A DNA stretch of 64,000 bases. Source: Selenomonas sputigena (GTDB taxonomy: Bacteria; Bacillota; Negativicutes; Selenomonadales; Selenomonadaceae). Below the pieces are notes generated by a model. The model saw nothing but the letters and a program-made list of their open reading frames with translations, was not told the origin of the DNA and did not search any database. A program made the translations under genes and the position numbers. Positions 57,940-64,000 of the stretch are shown here, one piece after another; within the stretch, counting starts at the first letter, position 1; the number at the start of each line of letters is the position of its first letter. Where the stretch lies: NCBI RefSeq assembly GCF_026015965.1, contig NZ_CP110383.1, positions 1,924,051 through 1,988,050 of the forward strand, given 5' to 3'.

Positions 57940-58752
57940 ATGCCAACGATATATTCCATGACGCAAGCGAACTACGGCATGTACCGCTTTGCACAGAAGA
58001 GCGGCTACTCGCTTTTCGGCGGAATGAGCACTGCGGGCAATTCGCTTTTTGGAACGCAGTCCTCCCGCGCTTCCAAGGGGCTTTCCTCGCTCTTAAACTC
58101 GCAGGGCTTCGGCTCGAACGCCTACGCCCTGATGAACCTCAAGGAGAACACGCGCGCCGTGCTGAAGTCTTACCACGAAGCCTCCGACGGCTTCTACAAG
58201 ACATTCGATACAGCGATGAACTCTCTTTCCAAGACGTCTGCGGCACTCAAGAACACGAACTTCAACGTCACGGGCGCGACTGAGGCGGACACGAAGAAGA
58301 ACACGGAAGACGCGCTCAAGAACGTCAAAGACTTCGTCTCGGATTACAACGACACGATCAAGATGTTCGGCGACTACTCCGACGTCTCAAGCCGCGCTTC
58401 GGGCATGGAAAAGCTCTTCGGCGACGCTTCATACAAGGCGGACACCCTGCGCCAAGTCGGCATCACGGTGAACTCAACATCGGGCACGCTCTCCATCAAT
58501 GACGCGGCGCTGACGAAGGCGCTCAAGGAAGAGCCGAACCGCGTCGAGAACATCCTTGGCAAGAACGGCCTTGCGGGTGCGACAGAAAAGAAGGTCGACT
58601 TCGCCAAGACGCAGCGCGACAAGATCTTCCCGTCGGCGCAGCAGATGCTCGGCCCCAACTACCAGCGCGCGCTCGCCTATACATCGGCAGGCTCCTTGAC
58701 GAGCATGAATTCCTATGCCAATGTGGGTACACTGCTGTCAATGTTCTTCTGA
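57940..58752 (+). CDS. Short FliD-like (flagellar cap C-terminal domain) protein
   Basis: A 270-residue protein. Residues about 120-235 (ALKNVKDFVSDYNDTIKMF, MEKLFGDASYKADTLRQVGI, GTLSINDAALTKALKEEPNRVENILG) resemble the C-terminal domain of the flagellar filament cap FliD. Residues 1-110 are Ser/Asn/Gly-rich and lack the usual FliD head. It has no signal peptide, which fits flagellar-type export. A sigma-28-like promoter precedes it, while no other flagellar gene is nearby. It may be a cap variant, a chaperone-like partner or a secreted protein; unsure. The ATG follows GAAAGGAGCTGGCCATC. Confidence 0.75.
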   Translation: MPTIYSMTQANYGMYRFAQKSGYSLFGGMSTAGNSLFGTQSSRASKGLSSLLNSQGFGSNAYALMNLKENTRAVLKSYHEASDGFYKTFDTAMNSLSKTSAALKNTNFNVTGATEADTKKNTEDALKNVKDFVSDYNDTIKMFGDYSDVSSRASGMEKLFGDASYKADTLRQVGITVNSTSGTLSINDAALTKALKEEPNRVENILGKNGLAGATEKKVDFAKTQRDKIFPSAQQMLGPNYQRALAYTSAGSLTSMNSYANVGTLLSMFF

Positions 58753-58905
58753 ATTGCATCGAAGGCTTCTATTAAACGAACACACTTTCAATCTATCGTG
58801 CAAGGTGAAACGCTTCGCTTTTTCTCCCGATTCCTGTGATAACGTCCTCAGAGTATAGCGCTGTACATATTCAAACGCAGATTCCAAGGAGTCCGCCTTA
58901 CACCT

Positions 58906-58953
58906 CAAAAGGCTCGCAAGAAAGAACCATCCTTCTTCCTTGCGAGCCTTTTG
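58906..58953. terminator. Terminator between the FliD-like gene and the two-domain exported protein
   Basis: CAAAAGGCTCGCAAG and CTTGCGAGCCTTTTG form a 15-bp stem with an 18-base loop. It is T-rich on both strands. Confidence 0.75.
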
Positions 58954-58962
58954 CTTTTCCAT

Positions 58963-60120
58963 TCAACGTGATACAGGCAATGCTAGCAAGGTTTTTAAAA
59001 AATTTTCCATACCAACAGGTATCCATGTTCGTTGAATTCCATAATAGACGCATTCCACCGAGATGGTCTTTTTACCACTCGGCTTTGCATGCTCCAAGCG
59101 ATCGATCACCTCAGCCACAAACATCCCCAAAACCTCCTGTTTGGTCGCTCCCGGAGGAATCCGCTTGCGTGCCTCCAGAAGTTCTTTGCGTGGAAACGGG
59201 TCAATCGTTTCGACAGTAATCTCCACTTGTGCCCTATCCCGTTCCTGACGGAGGGTTCTCGTCTGAATATCGACACGCCCCATGGCTTTCAGCGTTGCCT
59301 CGCTGAGCATTTGCGCCTGTCCATCCGACAATCCTCCGCCAAATCCTCGCTTGTACCTCTCCGAGAAAGACTTCGCCGTAATTCCATGAAGATTCACTTC
59401 CTCCGTCCCCATGAGATTTCCCCAGCTCGCTTTTTTCACACCCTCCCAATCTTGGCGAAGCCATGCGCTGGAAAGCATTTTTATGCTTTCCGCCGGATCG
59501 CTCTCTATGATGCTGCCAGTCGCAAAATTAAAAAGATCCATGAGGAATTCACCCGGATTTTCCGGCACCCATACGCCCTTTTCGCTGTCGTATACGCAAT
59601 TCGCTCGAAAATGCCTCATTTCACTCGGTTCAAGTTCTCTCAGAGCTTTTTCATAACGCTTGATGAAACCCTCCCTTGTTTTTCTCTCTTCAAATCGATT
59701 GTCGCCGCTTTTTATAACATCTCCAACGACCTCTCTTGCATCTATTTTCCTGCAATCAATCGCCTTAAAAGAAATTTCTACCGTCGCCCTGCCGTCCTTT
59801 TTCGACAAAATCTGTCCCTGGGGTTCGCACTTCCCTGCAGCCTCGCAGAAAGCCTCATATATGGGATGAATTAAATCTTCCGTGAACGATGTAACACCAA
59901 TGGCCGCAAATGACTTTGTAAAATCCTCTAGTTTTTTACGCCGCAGCATCTCCCTATCGTAGCCAAATTTCTTCATCCCTGCCGCATCCTCATGCAAAAG
60001 AGCCCGCGACAGCTCTTCCATATCCCTTGCCGCATCGTCCTGTGGCGCAAAGCCTGTCAACATGAGCAGGGCAAAAAGAAGTGTCAAGCTCGCAGCAAGA
60101 CGATATACAGATTTTTTCAT
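58963..60120 (-). CDS. Exported protein with two copies of a lipoprotein-type domain
   Basis: A 385-residue protein with a signal peptide (MKKSVYRLAASLTLLFALLM). The position of the lipobox cysteine is Phe (LTGFA), so it is probably not lipidated. Residues about 32-205 and 208-380 are tandem repeats of one domain (MEELSRALLHEDAAGMKKFG and SSAWLRQDWEGVKKA starts; VYDSEKGVWVPEN and VYYGIQRTWIPVGM ends). The neighbouring lipoprotein has one copy. The function is unknown to me; the shape is like DUF5105/DUF4878-type lipoproteins. Confidence 0.75.
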   Translation of the reverse strand: MKKSVYRLAASLTLLFALLMLTGFAPQDDAARDMEELSRALLHEDAAGMKKFGYDREMLRRKKLEDFTKSFAAIGVTSFTEDLIHPIYEAFCEAAGKCEPQGQILSKKDGRATVEISFKAIDCRKIDAREVVGDVIKSGDNRFEERKTREGFIKRYEKALRELEPSEMRHFRANCVYDSEKGVWVPENPGEFLMDLFNFATGSIIESDPAESIKMLSSAWLRQDWEGVKKASWGNLMGTEEVNLHGITAKSFSERYKRGFGGGLSDGQAQMLSEATLKAMGRVDIQTRTLRQERDRAQVEITVETIDPFPRKELLEARKRIPPGATKQEVLGMFVAEVIDRLEHAKPSGKKTISVECVYYGIQRTWIPVGMENFLKTLLALPVSR

Positions 60121-60141
60121 ATGGTGTATCCTCCCACTTGC

Positions 60142-60185
60142 AAAAGAAAAGCCGGAAGGCGTTGCGTTCTTTCCGACTTTTCTTT
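60142..60185 (-). terminator. Terminator between the two related exported proteins' genes
   Basis: AAAAGCCGGAAG pairs imperfectly with TTTCCGACTTTT around a GC-rich loop; T-rich ends. Confidence 0.6.
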
Positions 60186-60212
60186 CATGTAAGGCATAAG
60201 TTTATGCAGTTT

Positions 60213-60836
60213 TTATTTCATCAGCTCTCCTCCCGCCGTTTCGAGAATCTTATCTGACGTGCCCACCATATCGTTCGGCAGCCATACGCCCTTGGAGCTG
60301 TCATAGGTGCATTCCACCTGGATCGTCTTCGTACCCTTCGGCTGGAGGCCTTCGATAGCCTTGGCGAAGTTCTTCATAAATGCGTCCATGGCCGCATCCA
60401 GTGAAGCATCCGGCGCGATGCCCGCCTGCGTTTCGTTCGCAATCTTATCCATATCCATCGAGCTTGCGTCGAGCGTATCAATCGTCAATTCGACCTTCGC
60501 CTTGTCATCCTTCTTTTCCAGCGTCTTTGCCTTCACATTGCATTTTTTCAATGCATTGAGGCACGCCTCGCCAACCTGCTGCGCCTGATCGTTCGTGAAA
60601 AGCCCTCCCGACGAAGCGGTGAAGGCCGTAACGAAGGATTTCATAAAGGCGCTACGGACTTCTCCTTCCTTAATGCCGAACTTCTCCATGCCGGCCTTGT
60701 CTTCCTGGAGGAGCGCCTTGCCAAGAGCTTCCATGCTGACTTCCGGCTCTTCCTTCTGTCCACAGCCTGCGATGAGAAGGGTGACGAGGAGGATGCCGAG
60801 GAGGGCGGTGAAGGACTTCCAAACGGATTTTTTCAT
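60213..60836 (-). CDS. Lipoprotein with a single copy of the same domain
   Basis: A 207-residue lipoprotein (signal peptide, lipobox LIAGC near residue 24). The domain (MEALGKALLQEDKAGMEKFG, CTYDSSKGVWLPNDM) is the one duplicated in the neighbouring gene upstream on the map. The ATG follows GGAGAACGCAAGAT. It is anchored to a membrane; its role is unknown. Confidence 0.8.
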   Translation of the reverse strand: MKKSVWKSFTALLGILLVTLLIAGCGQKEEPEVSMEALGKALLQEDKAGMEKFGIKEGEVRSAFMKSFVTAFTASSGGLFTNDQAQQVGEACLNALKKCNVKAKTLEKKDDKAKVELTIDTLDASSMDMDKIANETQAGIAPDASLDAAMDAFMKNFAKAIEGLQPKGTKTIQVECTYDSSKGVWLPNDMVGTSDKILETAGGELMK

Positions 60837-60870
60837 ATCTTGCGTTCTCCTTTCGTTGACCAAAAACATA

Positions 60871-60897
60871 GCGGGGAAAAGCCTTGCCTTCCCCCGC
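60871..60897 (-). terminator. Possible terminator of the glycolytic genes
   Basis: GCGGGG and CCCCCGC pair with an inner AAGGC/GCCTT; on the minus strand CTATGTTTTTGG follows. Confidence 0.5.
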
Positions 60898-60910
60898 CGC
60901 AAAACAAACC

Positions 60911-62443
60911 TTACTTCATTTCCACGAGGGGTTTGCCCGTCATTTCGGGCGGGATTTCGAGTCCTGCGAGCGTCAGGAGCGTCGGAGCGATGTCGCATAG
61001 TGCGCCGTCATGTGCTTTCTTCACGCGGTCGGACACGCATATAAACGGCACGGGATTCGTCGTATGCGCCGTGAAAGGCTGCCCCGTCGCGTGGTCGACC
61101 ATGCGGTCAGCGTTGCCGTGATCGGCGATGATGCAAACTTCGCCGCCCATCTTCTGCGCCGCCTCGACGAAGCGGCCGACGCAGGCATCGACCGTCTCAA
61201 CCGCCTTGACGGCGGCTTCCATGACGCCCGTATGACCGACCATGTCGCCGTTCGCGTAGTTCAGAATGATGAAGTCGTACTTTCCAGACTCAATGGCAGC
61301 GACGACCTTGTCCGTGACTTCGAGTGCGCTCATCTCAGGCTGCAGATCGTACGTCGCGACCTTCGGCGAGGGAACGAGGATGCGATCCTCGCCCTTGTAC
61401 GGCTCTTCGACGCCGCCGTTGAAGAAGAACGTGACGTGCGCGTACTTCTCCGTCTCGGCGATACGAAGCTGTGTCAAGCCCTTCTGCTCGATGATCGAGC
61501 CGAGCGTGTTCTTGATGGTCTCGGGCGGGTAGGCGATTTCGACGTTCATGCCTTCCTCGTACTGCGTCATGGTCGTGAACGCGAGATCAAGCCCTTCGAC
61601 GCGCGGGAAGCCGTCAAACTTCGTATCGGTGAAGGCATGCGTGAGTTCTCTCGCGCGGTCGGGGCGGAAATTGAAGAATATGACGCCGTCGCCCTTCTTC
61701 ATGCCCGCATAGCCGTCGATGACGGCAGGGATGACGAACTCGTCCGTCACCTTCTCCGCATACGAGGCCTCAATAGCTTCCTTCGCCGTCGCTTTCTTCA
61801 CGCCGTCTCCCTTGGCGATGGCGTCATACGCCTTCTCGACGCGCTCCCAGCGCTTGTCGCGATCCATGGCGTAGTAACGTCCCGCGATCGTCGCGATCTC
61901 GCCGACGCCGATCTCGCGGCATTTCTCTTCGAGTTCGGCAAGATAGCCCGCCGCGCTCGTCGGAGGCACGTCACGGCCGTCGAGGAAGGCATGCACATAG
62001 ACCTTCTCGATACCGTTCCGCTTCGCCATTTCAAGAAGCCCGTAGAGATGCTTTTCGTGGCTGTGCACGCCGCCTGGCGAAACGAGACCGAGGAGGTGCA
62101 GTGCGCCGCCCGACTTCTTCGCACCCGCGATGGCATGGAGCAGCGCCTTGTTCTCGAAGAACGTACCGTCGGCGATCGCCTTCGTGATGCGCGTGAGCTC
62201 CTGGTAGATGATGCGTCCTGCGCCGATGTTCGTATGCCCGACCTCGGAGTTGCCCATCTGCCCGTCGGGCAGGCCGACGTACTCGCCCGATGCCTGCAGC
62301 TGGGCGTGCGGATATTTCGCCGTGAGGCCGTCCAAGACGGGCGTCTTTCCGACGGCGATGGCGTTCGTCGGGTCTTTCGGGTCGCCGATTCCCCAGCCGT
62401 CCATGATGATGAGCGCGACCGGTGCATGTTTCAAAGTTGCCAT
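60911..62443 (-). CDS. gpmI: 2,3-Bisphosphoglycerate-independent phosphoglycerate mutase
   Basis: A 510-residue cytosolic mutase, manganese-dependent. Marker segments are ALIIMDGWGIGD, the catalytic Ser in GQMGNSEVGHTNIGAGR, the active-site DGRDVPPTSA, GRYYAMDRDKRWER, and IADHGNADRM as the metal site. Alkaline-phosphatase superfamily. It follows tpiA by about 150 bases; between them lie two alternative GC hairpins and a short tandem repeat at the end of tpiA. Confidence 0.96.
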   Translation of the reverse strand: MATLKHAPVALIIMDGWGIGDPKDPTNAIAVGKTPVLDGLTAKYPHAQLQASGEYVGLPDGQMGNSEVGHTNIGAGRIIYQELTRITKAIADGTFFENKALLHAIAGAKKSGGALHLLGLVSPGGVHSHEKHLYGLLEMAKRNGIEKVYVHAFLDGRDVPPTSAAGYLAELEEKCREIGVGEIATIAGRYYAMDRDKRWERVEKAYDAIAKGDGVKKATAKEAIEASYAEKVTDEFVIPAVIDGYAGMKKGDGVIFFNFRPDRARELTHAFTDTKFDGFPRVEGLDLAFTTMTQYEEGMNVEIAYPPETIKNTLGSIIEQKGLTQLRIAETEKYAHVTFFFNGGVEEPYKGEDRILVPSPKVATYDLQPEMSALEVTDKVVAAIESGKYDFIILNYANGDMVGHTGVMEAAVKAVETVDACVGRFVEAAQKMGGEVCIIADHGNADRMVDHATGQPFTAHTTNPVPFICVSDRVKKAHDGALCDIAPTLLTLAGLEIPPEMTGKPLVEMK

Positions 62444-62559
62444 AGATCTACCCCTTTCCTATGGAGTATGTTACAAATATTGCAGGAAGCCGCCCATAGA
62501 GGCTGCTCCCCAAAAGGAGCGGCATCGCATGTGCAGTGCCGCTCAAAAGTTTTCCTTCT

Positions 62560-62607
62560 CGTCAGAACTTCCTTGCGTCAGAATTTCCTCACGTCAGAAT
62601 TTCACGA
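62560..62607 (-). repeat. Three tandem 16-base units at the end of tpiA
   Basis: CGTCAGAACTTCCTTG, CGTCAGAATTTCCTCA and CGTCAGAATTTCACGA follow one another. The third includes the last codons and stop of tpiA (VKF-stop). A local tandem duplication of the gene end. Confidence 0.8.
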
Positions 62608-63346
62608 TCTCGCTGAAATCTTTCGCCTTGAGCGATGCGCCGCCGACGAGAGCGCCGTCGACGTTCGGCTTCTCCATGAGTCCTGCGATCGTTGCGGGCT
62701 TGACGCTGCCGCCGTACTGGATGCGGATGGCGTCTGCCGCCGCCTGGTTGAACACCTCGGCGACCGTCGCGCGAATGGCGGCGCAGACTTCCTCCGCCTG
62801 CTCAAAGGTCGCCGTCTTGCCCGTGCCGATCGCCCAGATCGGCTCGTAGGCGATGACGAGATGAGCGACCTCATCGGCAGAGAAGCCGTCGAGTGCCGCC
62901 TTGATCTGCTTCGTCACGAAGTCGATGTAGGTGTTCGCCTCGCGGATTTCAAGCGGTTCGCCGCAGCAGATGATCGGCGTGATGCCCGCCGCATAGGCAG
63001 CTTTGGCACGCTTGTTGACACCCTCGTCCGTCTCGCCGAAGTACTCGCGGCGTTCGGAGTGGCCGAGCACGCAGTAGTCGACGCCGATCTCCTTGAGCAT
63101 ATCCGTCGAAATCTCGCCCGTATAGGCGCCGCTCTTCTCCCAATGTACGTTCTGTGCGCCGATGTGGATGTTCGAGCCTTTGACGGCTTCTGCCACAGCG
63201 GCGAGAGCTGTCGCCGTCGGGCAAGCGACGACGTCGACGTCCTTTGCATCCTTCACGAGCGGCATAAGCTCCTTGACGAGCGCTACGCCCTCGGCGATCG
63301 TATTGTTCATCTTCCAGTTGCCTGCAATGATGGGCCTTCTTGCCAT
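62594..63346 (-). CDS. tpiA: Triosephosphate isomerase
   Basis: A 250-residue TIM barrel. Catalytic residues are Lys12 in GNWKMN, His96 in LGHSERR and Glu168 in AYEPIWAIGTG. It interconverts dihydroxyacetone phosphate and glyceraldehyde 3-phosphate. It lies between pgk and gpmI in one glycolytic run on the minus strand. Confidence 0.97.
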   Translation of the reverse strand: MARRPIIAGNWKMNNTIAEGVALVKELMPLVKDAKDVDVVACPTATALAAVAEAVKGSNIHIGAQNVHWEKSGAYTGEISTDMLKEIGVDYCVLGHSERREYFGETDEGVNKRAKAAYAAGITPIICCGEPLEIREANTYIDFVTKQIKAALDGFSADEVAHLVIAYEPIWAIGTGKTATFEQAEEVCAAIRATVAEVFNQAAADAIRIQYGGSVKPATIAGLMEKPNVDGALVGGASLKAKDFSEIVKF

Positions 63347-63489
63347 AAAATCTTCCTCCTCGTATGGAACATCGGGAGCACGTCAAAACGGCACGCGCTC
63401 CCGCAAAGCTTCTATCTTCCTCCTGCTTCTTTTGCGGCGAGCACGAGCATCCGGCTTTGCGGACGCTGTGCGCCATCTTTCAGAAGCTC

Positions 63490-64000
63490 TTACTTCTCGG
63501 CAATCGCCGCGATGCCCGGCAGAACCTTGCCCTCCAGGAACTCCAGCGTCGCACCGCCGCCCGTCGAGATGTGCGAAATCTTGTCCGAAAGCCCCGTCTT
63601 CTTCAGCGCCGCGATGGAATCGCCGCCGCCGACGATGCTCGTCGCGCCCGCCTCCGTCGCATCGGCGACGGCTTTCGCGACTGCGAGCGTGCCCTTGGCG
63701 AACTCGTCGCACTCGAATACGCCCATCGGACCGTTCCAAATGATCGTCTTCGCGCCCTTCAGCGCTTCGACATACGCCTCCGACGTCTTCGGGCCGCTGT
63801 CGAGCGCCTGCCAACCGTTCTCCACCTTGTCGACCGCAACGACCTTCGTCTTGCCTTCGGAAGCGAACTTCGCCTCGTCAGCGAGCGGGAACATGTTCGC
63901 GACGGCGACATCGAGCGGCAGGATGACCTTGACGCCCTTCGCCTTCGCCTTTTCGAGAAGCTCCTTCGCGAGATCCATCTTGTCCGGCTCGCACAGTGAA
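63490..64000 (-). CDS. pgk: Phosphoglycerate kinase, 5' end outside the window
   Basis: Only the C-terminal 169 residues are present; the gene continues past the right edge. The nucleotide-binding domain is clear: [21 protein letters not shown] and [15 protein letters not shown]. It transfers phosphate between 1,3-bisphosphoglycerate and ADP. Most likely gap-pgk-tpiA-gpmI order, although gap is not seen. Confidence 0.96.
   Translation of the reverse strand, partial: SLCEPDKMDLAKELLEKAKAKGVKVILPLDVAVANMFPLADEAKFASEGKTKVVAVDKVENGWQALDSGPKTSEAYVEALKGAKTIIWNGPMGVFECDEFAKGTLAVAKAVADATEAGATSIVGGGDSIAALKKTGLSDKISHISTGGGATLEFLEGKVLPGIAAIAEK

Overview
The window most likely comes from a Negativicutes bacterium (Firmicutes with an outer membrane), close to Selenomonas. 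The evidence is high G+C with many long antisense ORFs, an SLH-type outer-membrane barrel protein, meso-diaminopimelate dehydrogenase beside lysA, a solitary FliD-like flagellar protein, and strong AGGAGG ribosome binding sites including TTG starts. No rRNA, CRISPR array, prophage or complete insertion sequence was seen. One tRNA is present.

Layout. Positions 1-6.2 kb, minus strand: the end of a glyoxalase gene, an orphan HsdR-like helicase that stops after its motor domains, a CNNM/CBS protein and topoisomerase III. 6.4-10.9 kb: lysA, then an operon of PTS EIIA, pfkA and ddh on the opposite strand. 11.2-14.5 kb: a Phd/ParE-type toxin-antitoxin pair whose toxin tail is encoded by a dispersed repeat, then bioY-bioD-bioA. 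14.7-18.6 kb: a DeoR regulator, an LtaS-like sulfatase and a PflX-type radical SAM protein. 18.7-24.6 kb: two more toxin-antitoxin pairs, aspA with a divergent LysR regulator, a cupin and an aldo/keto reductase. 24.9-27.1 kb: an extradiol dioxygenase/AMMECR1 fusion with its radical SAM partner AmrS.

27.4-40.1 kb is a complete lactose, alpha-galactoside and galactose locus. A cytidylate-kinase-like gene, a GPH transporter and lacZ form one operon; galK, galE, galT, a LacI-type regulator and a GH36 alpha-galactosidase form another. Both promoters carry an identical 13-base operator-like word.

40.6-52.0 kb is the most distinctive region: a seven-gene operon for a synthase-dependent exopolysaccharide. 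It encodes an SLH/coiled-coil/beta-barrel outer-membrane protein, a nucleotide-sugar dehydrogenase, a PilZ-GT2 synthase with QxxRW motif, three NodB-like deacetylase proteins and a GH18-like lipoprotein, preceded by a long AT-rich leader. It resembles PNAG and alginate systems in parts but matches neither layout.

52.4-64 kb: a SIMPL protein, gltX followed directly by tRNA-Glu(CTC), a 36-residue membrane peptide gene, thiE, rpsF-ssb-rpsR, a FliD-like protein behind a sigma-28-like promoter, two related exported proteins (one with a tandem domain duplication), and the glycolytic run pgk-tpiA-gpmI, with pgk cut by the window end. Several copies of two short dispersed repeat families lie between genes throughout.
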